From Verrucomicrobiales bacterium (GTDB lineage Bacteria > Verrucomicrobiota > Verrucomicrobiia > Limisphaerales > J093), in the NCBI GenBank assembly GCA_015075445.1, contig JABTUJ010000041.1:18639-82638 (forward strand): a stretch of DNA of 64,000 nucleotides, written 5' to 3'. The notes under the pieces are model-generated. The model had not been told where the DNA came from. It was given only the letters and a program-made list of their open reading frames with translations, and did not search any database. Below are positions 43,621-53,140 of the stretch, piece by piece. Made by a program: the position numbers and the translations under genes. The number at the start of each line of letters is the position of its first letter. The stretch's first letter is position 1.

Positions 43621-44280
43621 TTAGGGTGTCGGGACCGCCCGGGTAAGCCGCAGGTCATCATAGCGGATCGGGGTGTCGGCGTAGGGGGCGCCCCAAAGGG
43701 CGGCGCGGCCGGGGCGGGGCGGGGTGCGTTCGATGTGGAGGATCAGCCACTCGGCGGGCTCGGGGGTTCCTTCGGTCCAAGCCTTGCCTTCGACGACGGA
43801 TTCGCCGGCGGGGCTCTCGCGGAGTTGGAGGTGGAAGCGGGTCCATTGGCCGGACTGCCAGTCAAACGGCACGCGCTGCACCTCGGTGTCGCCCTTGTGC
43901 AGTTCGAGGGCTTTCTTGCCGGGACTGACGCGGAGCTTGAAGCCATTGACACCGCCGAGGCCGACGCCGAACGCGGGGTAGCGTCGTCCTTTGCCGGTGC
44001 CGAAGATGCGGGCGGTGACGGCGACGTCGTTGGTCTGGGCGGGGCCGAAGAGGACGCCGTAATCCTCGAGGGGCGTGCCCGGCAGTTCGAGGAACTTCTG
44101 GTCGCCGTCGGCGCGCACGGCGAATCCGCCGCCGAGGACGAGCATGCCGGCGGGCGGCTTGCCGATCTCGTCGCTCTGGAAATCGTTTTCGTACAGCGGG
44201 GGCGACGCGGCGGCGGCGGCCAGGCTGACGATGGCGAGGGCGACGCCGCCTGGCAGAACACGAGACATAAACTTGCGCAT
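43621..44280 (-). CDS. Small secreted jelly-roll protein
   Basis: 219 residues with a signal peptide (LPGGVALAIVSLAAAAASP). The mature part looks like a concanavalin/LamG-type sandwich (LYENDFQSDEIGKPPAGMLV, GKGRRYPAFGVGLGGVNGFK, WTRFHLQLRESPAGES), similar in outline to DUF1080 domains. Probably binds or modifies carbohydrate; no enzyme activity can be stated. It starts 26 bp upstream of the next gene on the same strand. Confidence 0.62.
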   Translation of the reverse strand: MRKFMSRVLPGGVALAIVSLAAAAASPPLYENDFQSDEIGKPPAGMLVLGGGFAVRADGDQKFLELPGTPLEDYGVLFGPAQTNDVAVTARIFGTGKGRRYPAFGVGLGGVNGFKLRVSPGKKALELHKGDTEVQRVPFDWQSGQWTRFHLQLRESPAGESVVEGKAWTEGTPEPAEWLILHIERTPPRPGRAALWGAPYADTPIRYDDLRLTRAVPTP

Positions 44281-44317
44281 GAGCGTTTCGACGGCTGCGA
44301 CCGCCTCTCTATTCTCA

Positions 44318-44345
44318 GGGGTCAGCCCTTAATTTAATACTTAAC
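44318..44345 (+). repeat. GGGGTCAG-led A+T-rich short repeat
   Basis: GGGGTCAGCCCTTAATTTAA, running into TACTTAACG, is strikingly A+T-rich. It shares the GGGGTCAG head with the 34 kb palindrome and the CTTAA/TTTAA layout with 7815-7841. It sits between divergent genes. Confidence 0.5.
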
Positions 44346-44421
44346 GCCCCGGAACCGCGCGATCGCCGGCGTGCACCTCGCGGTTGCCCACGGCCGCCAC
44401 CTGGTGTGCAATGGCGACCGC

Positions 44422-46152
44422 ATGTCCCCGCTTCAGCGCATCGCCAATTTGCTCGAGACCCTTTACGGGTCCGCCGCCGTACCGACCCTCCAGCGCCGGA
44501 TCCTGGAGTCGATCCAGACCCCGCCCGGCCAGCCTGCTGCGTCTCTGCGTGGTTCTCTCCCGCTCACGGAACGCGATGTCCTCCTCATCACCTACGGCGA
44601 CCAGGTCCGCGCGCCGGACGAGTCGCCGCTCCGGACGCTGGCCGACTTCTGTGAAAGGCACTTCCGGGAGGCGATCAGCGGGGTCCATCTGCTGCCGCAT
44701 TTCCCGTACACCTCGGACGACGGGTTCGCGGTCACGGACTATCGGGCGGTGGACCCCGCGCTGGGCACCTGGGACGACGTGGCCCGTTTGGGCGCGAGCT
44801 TCGATCTGATGATCGATGCGGTGTTCAATCATCTGTCGGCCTCGAGCGGTTGGTTCCGGCGCTTCCTTGCGGGCGACCCGGCATTCCGCGATTTCTTCGT
44901 CACGGTGACCGGGCAACCCGACCTGTCGCAAGTCGTCCGGCCGCGGGCGCTGCCGCTGCTGACGCGGTTTACGGGTGCCGCGGGACCGCTCGAGGTGTGG
45001 ACGACGTTCAGCGCGGACCAGGTGGATCTGAACTTCAAGAATCCGGAAGTGCTGTTGGCGCTGGTTGAGGTGTTGCGGTTCTACGTGGCCCGAGGCGCGC
45101 GGTTCTTGCGGCTGGACGCCATCGCGTATCTCTGGAAGGAGATCGGCACGTCCTGCATCCACCGGCCGCAGACGCACGCGGTCATCCAGTTTCTGCGTGC
45201 GGTGCTCGACGTGATGGCGCCGCCGGTGTTGCTCATCACGGAGACCAACGTGCCGCACGTGGACAACGTGTCGTACTTCGGCGACGGCACGAACGAAGCC
45301 CAACTGGTCTACAACTTCGCGCTGCCGCCCCTGGTTGCGCACGCCCTGCTGCGCGGCGACGCCACGCACCTGGCCCGGTGGGCGCGCACACTCGAACTGC
45401 CTTCCGACCAAGTCACCTTCTTCAACTTCACGGCCTCCCACGACGGGATCGGCTTGAACCCGGCGCGGGGTTTGTTGCCGCCGGCGGAGATCGAGTTCCT
45501 GACGGAACGCTGCCGCGCGCACGGGGGGCTGGTTTCCTACAAGCACAATCCGGACGGGACGCAGAGTCCGTACGAGCTGAACGTGACCTATTTCGACGCA
45601 CTTTCGGACCCGCAGGCGACGGAGCCGGCGAGGACGGCCGTCCGACGTTTTCTGGTGTCGCAGGCGGTCATGCTCGCCTTCCAGGGCATGCCGGGGATCT
45701 ACTTCCATTCGCTGGTGGGCTCCCGCAATGACGTTGAGGCGGCGCGGTCCAGCGGCATCCACCGCCGGATCAACCGCCGCAAATTCGAGCGTGCGGAACT
45801 CGAGGCGGAACTGGCGGAGCCCGGTTCGCTGCGTCAAAGGGTGTGGGCCGGCTACCGGCGGTTGCTTGCGGCCCGGCGCGGGCATCCGGCGTTTGCGCCC
45901 CTGGCGCGGCAGCGGGTGCTGGATCTGCCCCCTTCGGTTTTCGGGCTCGAGCGCGCGGCACGTGACGGCGCCCACACGGTGTTGGCGCTGCACAACCTCT
46001 CGGGGCGGCGTGTCGCGTGCGCTGGCTTGTCGGTGCTTGAGGCGGCGGGTTCCCGGTGGCGGATCCTGGTCGCCGACGAGTCCCGTTCGCTCCTGGAACG
46101 TCCGCTGACGCTTGAGCCTTACGAAGTGCTCTGGCTGGCGTCCGGCGAGTAG
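44422..46152 (+). CDS. GH13 subfamily 18-type glycoside phosphorylase (sucrose phosphorylase-like)
   Basis: 576 residues from ATG 44422 (MSPLQRIANLLETLYG). GH13_18 traits: ISGVHLLPHFPYTSDDGFAV, nucleophile Asp in ARFLRLDAIAYLWKEIGTSC, acid/base Glu in VLLITETNVPHVDN, and the transition-state Asp in NFTASHDGIGL. Members reversibly phosphorolyse sucrose, sucrose 6'-phosphate or glucosylglycerate to glucose-1-phosphate. No signal peptide, so cytosolic. It converges with a glycosyltransferase/HAD pair, overlapping the HAD gene by 34 bp. The acceptor cannot be told by eye. Confidence 0.86.
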   Translation: MSPLQRIANLLETLYGSAAVPTLQRRILESIQTPPGQPAASLRGSLPLTERDVLLITYGDQVRAPDESPLRTLADFCERHFREAISGVHLLPHFPYTSDDGFAVTDYRAVDPALGTWDDVARLGASFDLMIDAVFNHLSASSGWFRRFLAGDPAFRDFFVTVTGQPDLSQVVRPRALPLLTRFTGAAGPLEVWTTFSADQVDLNFKNPEVLLALVEVLRFYVARGARFLRLDAIAYLWKEIGTSCIHRPQTHAVIQFLRAVLDVMAPPVLLITETNVPHVDNVSYFGDGTNEAQLVYNFALPPLVAHALLRGDATHLARWARTLELPSDQVTFFNFTASHDGIGLNPARGLLPPAEIEFLTERCRAHGGLVSYKHNPDGTQSPYELNVTYFDALSDPQATEPARTAVRRFLVSQAVMLAFQGMPGIYFHSLVGSRNDVEAARSSGIHRRINRRKFERAELEAELAEPGSLRQRVWAGYRRLLAARRGHPAFAPLARQRVLDLPPSVFGLERAARDGAHTVLALHNLSGRRVACAGLSVLEAAGSRWRILVADESRSLLERPLTLEPYEVLWLASGE

Positions 46153-46883
46153 CCCGCGACGGTTTGAGCCAGGAAGAGTTCTAGCGCCGGCCAATCCCCG
46201 GCGAGTTCGGCGGGGTTCTTGCCAGATCGTCGCAGGTGCCAGGCCTGCCAACCCGCGCGGCGCGCCGGCGCGATGTCATTGTCCAACCGATCCCCCACCA
46301 TGAGCGTTTCGTCCGGTGAGATGCCGCGCGCGCGGAGGCGGGCGCTGAGGAGGCGGAAGACGTGGGGATCGGGCTTGCTGAAGCCCTGCTCGAACGACCC
46401 GAAGCAGAGGGCGGGGTCGAAGCAGGCCCGGTCAAGTCCGATCGTTTGCAGCACTTCCTCGAGCTCACGCCAGGTATAAGGTTGAGCGTTGGAAGCGATG
46501 CCGAGGGCGAGGCCCGTCGAGACCAGGCGTCGGAGCACGTGCCCCGCGTGTGGAGCCAGCCGCACGGTGCGCACGAGCTGGGCGTGGGCGAAGAGCCAGT
46601 CGTCCAGGGCGCTTGGGTCAAGGGCGCGCAAGGCGGGGGCTGCGGCGGCGGTCACGGCGGGCCAGTACACTTCGGGGCAAGCGACGCCCTGTTCCCGGGC
46701 GAGGGCGTGTTCGTGGCGGATCACGGCTTCACAAGCGGCGGCGAACGCTGCGAGGGTGGGGGGCGGGGTGTTTTCGGGCAAGCGCGCCCACAACGCGCGC
46801 CAGCGGGCATCGGCGTCGAGGGGCGGGGGTCCGACTTCGAGCAGTGTTTGGTACACGTCGAAGATGACGGCGCGCACGCTCAT
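46119..46883 (-). CDS. HAD-superfamily hydrolase
   Basis: 254 residues from ATG 46883 (MSVRAVIFDVYQTLLEV). Motif I is DVYQT, with Tyr in place of the second Asp, as in haloacid-dehalogenase-type members. Motif II is ALGIASNAQPYT, the lysine of motif III lies in GFSKPDPHVFRLL, and motif IV is MVGDRLDNDIAPARRAG. The cap is inserted after motif I. It overlaps the glycosyltransferase stop by 4 bp, so it probably dephosphorylates that enzyme's product. The altered motif I makes a classical phosphatase less certain. Confidence 0.8.
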   Translation of the reverse strand: MSVRAVIFDVYQTLLEVGPPPLDADARWRALWARLPENTPPPTLAAFAAACEAVIRHEHALAREQGVACPEVYWPAVTAAAAPALRALDPSALDDWLFAHAQLVRTVRLAPHAGHVLRRLVSTGLALGIASNAQPYTWRELEEVLQTIGLDRACFDPALCFGSFEQGFSKPDPHVFRLLSARLRARGISPDETLMVGDRLDNDIAPARRAGWQAWHLRRSGKNPAELAGDWPALELFLAQTVAGYSPDASQSTS

Positions 46884-48439
46884 GAGTCGCCGTTCCACAG
46901 GAGCGGGAAGAGGTGAACGGTATCGAGGCGTTCGGCCAGGAAGGCCTGCTGGAGGGCGACGGCTCGTTCGCCGTCGCCCGGGCCTGCCGGCGGGCCACGC
47001 AGCAGGTGGAGGAAACGCCGCGCATACGCCGGGGCGCCGAGCCAGCTTTCGGCGCGGCGCGGCCAGGGGCTGGCCTCGAGCGCCTGGCGGGCGGCATGTT
47101 CACGCCAACGATCCAGGAAGCGATTGGACGGGCGACAGGCCGCCCAACTGGTCTCGGCGGGCTGCCCGAGCACCTCGAGTTGCGCGGTCAAGGTCAGCCG
47201 GCTGAAGGGGATCGTGGCAAGCTCGCCGCCGGCGGCCAGCAGCATCGGCTCACCCAGCCAACGCTGGCAGACCTTCGGAAGCTGGCGTTTCCAGGCGCGA
47301 AAGGCGCGCGTCTGGCGTTCCCGTTCGGCGCGGAGATCGAACAAGCCGGTCGGGACGTGGATCTCGTCGTAGGCCTGCGGAAACCGGAAGCCAAACCGCG
47401 CGAGGTCGGGGGCGATGTTGGGCAGCCGCCGCGCGATGAGGGGTCGGCCGGCGGCGGCGGCTTCGAGGAATGGCAGGCCGAAGCCTTCGAGGATCGAGGT
47501 CAACAGCACACACTCGCTCGCCGCGAGCAGATCCGGCACGGAGGGTTTGCCACGTTCATCGCCCGCCAGGATGCTGAGACGCAGGGGCCAACCGGCCCGG
47601 GCGGCGGCTTCACCGAGGCGTTGCGCGTACGCCGCTTCGTCCGTGGAACTCACGTCACCGGTCGTGACCAGCACGGCCTCGGGTCGCAGCCAGCGGGTGA
47701 GGAGCAGGGCTTCCGCCACGTTCTTGCGTCGCAGCAAGCGGCACGGCAACACCCAGACCGGGCCGCGCTGACCCGTGGTGCGGGCGAGCCAGGCGAGTGC
47801 TGTCTGGACGCGGGCGAGCGGTGGGGCGGGGGCAAGGCTGGCGGGATTGGGCAGCCAGCCCGCGCCGCGGCCGAGATGGCCGGACAGGAGGCGGGCATCG
47901 ACGCCGTTGATCGCGGCGTGCCGGACCGAGGTGCCAACGGCGAACACAGCCTCCGCCGCCGCGCGCAGGGTGCGGACGCCGGCGCGCTGCATTTCCGGCC
48001 ACCGCGCCCAGCGTTGCTCGAACCACCAGTCATGGTGGTGTGAGACGAACGCCAGGCCGCGCGTCTGACACGTGCGGGCGAGGGCGCGGGCGAGCAGGGG
48101 GTTGCGGCCCACGCTGAGGTTGTGCGCCCAGACCACGGCTTCGCCGGGTCCGTAACCGTCCAGGAGACGTTCGCAGCCTTGGTGAACCGCGGTGGCCAGG
48201 TCCGACGGCATGCTGGGTTGGGCGGACAGGTAATGGAAGGAGGGTTCGATGAACCAGGCGAACTCGCGTGGGGCAAGCGACTGCCGGAGTCCCTGTTCCC
48301 AACGGGCATCGGCGGGTTCACCGCTGGCGAGCACGACCTTCCGGGCCTGGAGGGCGGCGGCTACCGCGGGCGTGGCCAGCTCGATGACCCGGCGGATCCC
48401 GCCGGGCCGGAAGTGATAGTGCACCACGATCAACGTCAC
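46880..48439 (-). CDS. GT4-like glycosyltransferase
   Basis: 519 residues. N-terminal MTLIVVHYHFRPGGIRRVIE is the GT-B entry with the glycine-rich loop; the C-terminal domain has SVPDLLAASECVLLTSILEG followed by FGLPFLEAAAAGRPLIARRL, the E-x7-E donor site. FVSHHHDWWFEQRWARWPEM in the first domain looks specific for its subfamily. A further about 120 C-terminal residues are unassigned. The gene pair with the HAD protein resembles sugar-phosphate synthase plus phosphatase systems for sucrose-like or glucosylglycerate-like solutes (inference). Confidence 0.8.
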   Translation of the reverse strand: MTLIVVHYHFRPGGIRRVIELATPAVAAALQARKVVLASGEPADARWEQGLRQSLAPREFAWFIEPSFHYLSAQPSMPSDLATAVHQGCERLLDGYGPGEAVVWAHNLSVGRNPLLARALARTCQTRGLAFVSHHHDWWFEQRWARWPEMQRAGVRTLRAAAEAVFAVGTSVRHAAINGVDARLLSGHLGRGAGWLPNPASLAPAPPLARVQTALAWLARTTGQRGPVWVLPCRLLRRKNVAEALLLTRWLRPEAVLVTTGDVSSTDEAAYAQRLGEAAARAGWPLRLSILAGDERGKPSVPDLLAASECVLLTSILEGFGLPFLEAAAAGRPLIARRLPNIAPDLARFGFRFPQAYDEIHVPTGLFDLRAERERQTRAFRAWKRQLPKVCQRWLGEPMLLAAGGELATIPFSRLTLTAQLEVLGQPAETSWAACRPSNRFLDRWREHAARQALEASPWPRRAESWLGAPAYARRFLHLLRGPPAGPGDGERAVALQQAFLAERLDTVHLFPLLWNGDS

Positions 48440-48569
48440 GCCGGCGCGTATCTTCCGGGGACCGCAGCGGGAAGCAAATCCGATCTGCCGGTCCGCGGGG
48501 TGGTTTCCTTTTGCGCAGGTCCCCTTTTCCGCATTGCAGTCCTGCGCGAACGGTTCCTAGATTGCGGGC

Positions 48570-51275
48570 GTGGCTCGGAAGGTTCCCGCAAATGACTCAC
48601 GCGGCGGCAGCGACATCCTGGGCATCGTCATGCTGGGACTGGCGTTGCTCCTGTTCGCGGCCCTCTTCACGTTCGACAAATACGACCTGCCCGAGATCCG
48701 CACGCCGCCCAACGATCCGCCGCGCAACTGGGTGGGGCTGTTCGGCGCGCGCACGGGTCATGCTCTCTTCTTTGCCATCGGGGCCGGGGCGTTCCTGGTG
48801 CCGGTGCTTCTGCTTGGCTTTGGGCTGGCCCAGTTCCGCAGCTTTCTCGGCTACCTCCGTCGTAAGTGGCCTTGGGCGATCCTACTGCTCGTGACCTGTG
48901 CGGGTGCGCTGGATCTGGCCACCAACCATCTCGCGATCAGCCAGCTCAACCACGGCCCGCGTCCTGAGCAAACGGGTTCGCTGGCTCAATTCGCCCGCAA
49001 CCTGAACCTCTCCGGGGCCGGCGGCGTGCTCGGCCAGGCGCTCAACCTCTATGGCTTCGGCTACTTTGGTGGGGTCGGCGCCGCCATCCTCTACGGCTGC
49101 CTCTACCTCATCAGCCTCTACGGCTTAACTAACTTCCAGCTCGGCGACTGGCTTCGCGCCCTCTGGGCCCGCTGGAACGCGCCCACGGAGGTCGTTCCCG
49201 GTGATGAGAAATCCCTCGAACGCCGCACCCGCGAACTCGAGAAGGAAGCCCGCCGCCTGCAATCCCAGCTCGACCAGGCCAGCCGCCAGAACGGCCAGGC
49301 CGCCCTCGCCGGAACCTCCGCCGAGGACAAGGCCCGCGCCGGCCTGGGCGCGGACCTCCAGCCCGTCCCCGAGCCCACTGTCCGCGACCTCAGTGTTCCG
49401 CAGTTGCGCACGTCGTCGGACAAGGCCAAGGCGGGCCGCCCGCCTTCCGCCGTCCCCGAGGCGCAGCTCGAGGAAGTCATTCCGGCCCGGGAAGTCGCCG
49501 CGGCCACCACCGCCGAAGTACTGGGCAAAGCCCCCGCTTCCGGCTCGTCCACGGCCCGTCGCGGCGCTCCGTCAGCCGATGGAGGCGCAACGACCGAGGC
49601 TCGACCCGTTCCCGCGTCGTCCTCTCCCACGCCCCGTCCCGGCCCGCTCGCGCGGCCCAAGCCCAAACCCATCTCCGTCGCCAAACCCCCGGAGATCGGC
49701 AACTACCAGGTTCCCTCGCTGTCCCTCCTCAGCCTGCCGGACCTCACCCTCAAGCCCACCGAATCCAAGGAGTCGCTCATGGCCAACGCCCGGCTCATGC
49801 AGCAGACGCTCCAGCAGTTCGGCATCGAGGTGTCGCTCGGCGACATCACCAAGGGCCCGACCATCACCCGCTACGAACTGCATCCGGCGCCCGGCGTGAA
49901 GCTCGAGAAGATCACCAACCTCTCGAACAACATCGCCGCCGCCCTCAAGGCCGAGCGCATCCACATCCTCGCCCCCGTCCCCGGCAAGAGCTCGGTCGGG
50001 GTCGAAGTCCCGAACCTCATCAAGTCCAAGGTCATCCTCCGCGAACTGCTCGAGTCCGAGGACTGGCGCCACACGAAGGCCCGCATCCCGCTCGCGCTGG
50101 GCAAGGACGTCTACGGCCAGCCCCTCATCGCCGACCTGGCGGATATGCCCCACCTGCTGATTGCCGGCAGCACGGGCTCGGGCAAATCGGTCTGCATCAA
50201 CTCGATTGTCGCGAGCCTCCTCTACCGCTTTCCCCCGGACCAGCTCCGGTTCGTGATGATTGACCCGAAGGTGGTCGAGCTCCAGCAGTACAACGCCCTG
50301 CCCCACCTGGTGGTGCCGGTGGTCACCGATCCCAAGAAGGTCATCCTCGCGCTGCGCTGGGTGGTGAGCGAGATGGAGAAGCGCTACCAGATCTTCGCGC
50401 GCGTCGCCGTCCGCAACATCAAGGCCTTCAACGAGCGTTCGCGCGAGAAGCCGCTGGCTCCCCGCGAACCCGAGCTGCCTCTCACCACGAAGAAGGAGAA
50501 AATCGAGGCCACCACCGACGGCTTCGCGGTCCAGGTCGATGAGGACATCGTCGTGCCCGAGGACGATGCCATCGTGATCCCGGACAAGCTGAGTTACATC
50601 GTCGTCATCATCGATGAGCTGGCGGACCTGATGCTCGTCGCGCCGGCGGACGTCGAGATGGCCATTGCGCGCATCACGCAGATGGCCCGGGCGGCTGGGA
50701 TCCACTGCATCGTGGCGACTCAGCGCCCGTCGGTCGATGTCATCACCGGTGTCATCAAGGCCAACATTCCCTGCCGCATCGCGTTCCAGGTCGCGTCCCG
50801 CGTGGACTCGCGGACCATTCTCGATGCCATGGGCGCCGACAAGCTGCTGGGCAAGGGTGACATGCTTTATCTGCCGCCCGGCTCGGCCAAGCTGCACCGC
50901 GCGCAGGGAGCGCTCGTCACCGACCAGGAGATTCAGAGTGTCGTGGACTTCATCGCGCGTCAGGGCAAGCCGAGCTACGAGATGGAGATCCACCAGCAAC
51001 TCTCGGCCCCCGGCAATGGCTTTGGCGAGGAGAGCGGCTGTGACGAGGACGAAGACCTCATCCAGCAGTGCATCGAAGTGATTCGCAGCGAACAGAAGGC
51101 CAGCGTTTCGCTCATGCAACGCCGCCTCCGTCTCGGCTACACGCGCGCAGCCCGGATCATGGACGAGCTCGAACAGCGCGGCATCGTCGGCCCCAGCAAA
51201 GGTGCGGAGCCGCGCGACATCCTGATCGACCTCGACGGAGGCGGCGCCGATGGCGGCGGCCAGGGCTCGTCGTGA
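48570..51275 (+). CDS. ftsK: DNA translocase FtsK/SpoIIIE
   Basis: 901 residues, GTG start. The N-terminal domain has about four transmembrane helices (LGIVMLGLALLLFAALFTF onward), then a Pro/Ala-rich linker (about 215-385). The motor domain contains Walker A IAGSTGSGKSVCINS, Walker B YIVVIIDELADLMLV and IVATQRPSVDVITGVIKANI. The C-terminal gamma winged helix is SVSLMQRRLRLGYTRAARIM, which reads KOPS-like sites. It couples septum closure with chromosome dimer resolution. A roughly 30-residue acidic insertion (TTDGFAVQVDEDIVVPEDDA) lies between the Walker motifs. Confidence 0.96.
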   Translation: MARKVPANDSRGGSDILGIVMLGLALLLFAALFTFDKYDLPEIRTPPNDPPRNWVGLFGARTGHALFFAIGAGAFLVPVLLLGFGLAQFRSFLGYLRRKWPWAILLLVTCAGALDLATNHLAISQLNHGPRPEQTGSLAQFARNLNLSGAGGVLGQALNLYGFGYFGGVGAAILYGCLYLISLYGLTNFQLGDWLRALWARWNAPTEVVPGDEKSLERRTRELEKEARRLQSQLDQASRQNGQAALAGTSAEDKARAGLGADLQPVPEPTVRDLSVPQLRTSSDKAKAGRPPSAVPEAQLEEVIPAREVAAATTAEVLGKAPASGSSTARRGAPSADGGATTEARPVPASSSPTPRPGPLARPKPKPISVAKPPEIGNYQVPSLSLLSLPDLTLKPTESKESLMANARLMQQTLQQFGIEVSLGDITKGPTITRYELHPAPGVKLEKITNLSNNIAAALKAERIHILAPVPGKSSVGVEVPNLIKSKVILRELLESEDWRHTKARIPLALGKDVYGQPLIADLADMPHLLIAGSTGSGKSVCINSIVASLLYRFPPDQLRFVMIDPKVVELQQYNALPHLVVPVVTDPKKVILALRWVVSEMEKRYQIFARVAVRNIKAFNERSREKPLAPREPELPLTTKKEKIEATTDGFAVQVDEDIVVPEDDAIVIPDKLSYIVVIIDELADLMLVAPADVEMAIARITQMARAAGIHCIVATQRPSVDVITGVIKANIPCRIAFQVASRVDSRTILDAMGADKLLGKGDMLYLPPGSAKLHRAQGALVTDQEIQSVVDFIARQGKPSYEMEIHQQLSAPGNGFGEESGCDEDEDLIQQCIEVIRSEQKASVSLMQRRLRLGYTRAARIMDELEQRGIVGPSKGAEPRDILIDLDGGGADGGGQGSS

Positions 51276-51326
51276 CGCGGGTGTCCGACGTCCGGCTTGG
51301 TCCGTCGCCTGGGAGCTGACCGGGGG

Positions 51327-51434
51327 CCAAGGACCAAGGACCAAGGACCAAGGACCAAGGACCACGGGACTACGGACTACGGGACTACGGATCACGGATC
51401 ACGGATCACGGACCACCCTTCGCCCTTCGGACTT
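51327..51434. repeat. Heptamer array with changing unit
   Basis: About 15 units start as CCAAGGA, drift to ACTACGG, then ATCACGG and TTCGCCC. One 8-bp unit (ACTACGGG) interrupts the 7-bp register. It fills much of the 272-bp gap between ftsK and the aldo/keto reductase gene. Confidence 0.9.
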
Positions 51435-51547
51435 CCCTTCATTTGCCCGTTGCCCTTTGCCTGGGTGGCGCTAAGTTCCTGCCGACATCGCTCCCTCTGG
51501 TCCGGCGTGGGGCCGTCCGGGCGGGGGCCGGGCAACGACCGCAGACC

Positions 51548-52603
51548 ATGAAACGCAGGACTTTTCTCAAGGCCGTGAGCGGCGCCGCCGGCGTGGCGGC
51601 GGTGAACTGGTACGAAATGTTCGGCGACGAAGCGGCGCGCCGGATCCTCCCTCATCCCAGCGGCCTGCCCCGGCGGGTCCTGGGTCGCACGGGCGAGCAG
51701 ATCTCGATCATCGGGTTCCCGGGTTTCGCCTTGCCCCGCCTGTCGCAGGAGGAAAGCAACTCCGCCATGCGCCGGGCCTTCGATCTGGGGTGCAACTACT
51801 TCGACGTCGCCCCCGCCTACGGCGATGCCGAGGTCAAGATGGGCTCCGCCCTCGCCGGTTGGCGCGACAAGGTCTTCCTCTCGTGCAAGACCAACAAGCG
51901 CGATGCCCAGGGAGCGCGGGAGGAGCTCGAACGGTCGCTGCAACGGCTCAAGACTGACCATTTCGACCTTTACCAGATGCATCACATCCGCACGCCGGCG
52001 GAGGTGCAGCAAGCCCTCGGCCCCGGCGGCGCTCTCGAGACCTTCCTCAAGGCGAAGGAGGAGGGCAAAGTGAAGTGGCTCGGGTTCTCGGCCCACACCA
52101 CCAAGGGCGCGCTCGAGCTGATGAAGGGCTTTCGTTTCGACACGGTGATGTTCCCCATCAACTTCGTCGAGTACTTCACCATCGACTTCGGCAAGCCGAT
52201 CCTGGCTTTGGCGAAGGAACAGGGGGCGGTGGTGCTGGCCATCAAGCCGACCTCTGCCGGCGATTGGGCAAAAGGAGCCAAGCGCCAGCGCGAGTGGTGG
52301 TATCCGTCCATGGAAACGCCCGAGGAACTCCGCCTCGCCCTCCGCTTCACGCTGTCGCTCGATCCGGTCATCACCGGGATCCCGCCCTCGTTCGTGGATC
52401 TGTTCGAGAACTCCATCACGGCCGCCAAGGCGTACGCGCCCGCCACCGAGGCCGAGGTCGCGGAGCTTCGCGATCGCGCAGCGAGGAGCCTGTCCCTGTT
52501 CAAGCGGGAAGAAGACGCGGTGGAGAAGGCGCAGGCCGGCCATCGCGAGGGCCCGTTCCATCCGGGCAGCCCGCATGAAGGCGGTGAGACCCTGTACGCT
52601 TGA
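51548..52603 (+). CDS. Tat-exported aldo/keto reductase family protein
   Basis: 351 residues from ATG 51548. The leader MKRRTFLKAVSGAAGVAAV carries a Tat-like RRTFLK motif. The barrel has NYFDVAPAYGDAEVKMGSAL with the catalytic Asp and Tyr, the usual Lys in FLSCKTNKRD, and FDLYQMHHIRTPAEVQ with the His in the active site. NADPH-dependent carbonyl reduction is the family reaction; the physiological substrate is unknown. The next gene begins 5 bp downstream. Confidence 0.9.
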   Translation: MKRRTFLKAVSGAAGVAAVNWYEMFGDEAARRILPHPSGLPRRVLGRTGEQISIIGFPGFALPRLSQEESNSAMRRAFDLGCNYFDVAPAYGDAEVKMGSALAGWRDKVFLSCKTNKRDAQGAREELERSLQRLKTDHFDLYQMHHIRTPAEVQQALGPGGALETFLKAKEEGKVKWLGFSAHTTKGALELMKGFRFDTVMFPINFVEYFTIDFGKPILALAKEQGAVVLAIKPTSAGDWAKGAKRQREWWYPSMETPEELRLALRFTLSLDPVITGIPPSFVDLFENSITAAKAYAPATEAEVAELRDRAARSLSLFKREEDAVEKAQAGHREGPFHPGSPHEGGETLYA

Positions 52604-52607
52604 TCCC

Positions 52608-53096
52608 ATGAACCTGAGCCGACGATTGCTGGGAACGTTGCTGGCCGCGTGGGCGTCCGCCGGCATCCTGGCCGCCCAGGCGCAGGTCACCAACGCCAAC
52701 GCCAACACGGCCACCACCAGCAGCACCGTCACCAACGCGCTGCCACCGCTGCCCTTGCCGTTGCCCGCCCCGGCCGCTTTCGAGGCGGGGGAGGCCGCGG
52801 AGGCGGCCCGGTTGCCGATGTCCGCGCTCCTTCCGCTCGAACCGCTGCCGCCGCTCCCGACGACGAGCGTGCGCATGGGCGGTTTGATTGGGGACGCCGT
52901 GGCGATGGACCAGCCGCTTCAGTTGCTCAACCCGCTGGCCCCGGCCTCGTACGGCGATGGCACGCGGAACCTCTCGGTGCATCCGACCACAGGCCGGGTC
53001 GAGGGCGTCACGCTGTTCTCGCTCCGGCTGTTCAAGACCAAACCGGAAGGGAAACAGCGGCGACCCGCCAAGCCCGTGCCGGACAGCCTGCGCTGA
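52608..53096 (+). CDS. Small Pro/Ala-rich secreted protein
   Basis: 162 residues from ATG 52608 with a signal peptide (LLGTLLAAWASAGILAAQAQ). The mature N-terminus is Asn/Thr-rich, followed by a Pro/Leu-rich stretch (LPPLPLPLPAPAAFEAG), then a more ordered end. No family recognised. It lies 5 bp after the aldo/keto reductase and is probably co-transcribed. Confidence 0.55.
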   Translation: MNLSRRLLGTLLAAWASAGILAAQAQVTNANANTATTSSTVTNALPPLPLPLPAPAAFEAGEAAEAARLPMSALLPLEPLPPLPTTSVRMGGLIGDAVAMDQPLQLLNPLAPASYGDGTRNLSVHPTTGRVEGVTLFSLRLFKTKPEGKQRRPAKPVPDSLR

Positions 53097-53140
53097 CCAC
53101 CCCGGGCCGCGCTGTTGACCTGGGAACTTGGTATCCGTTG

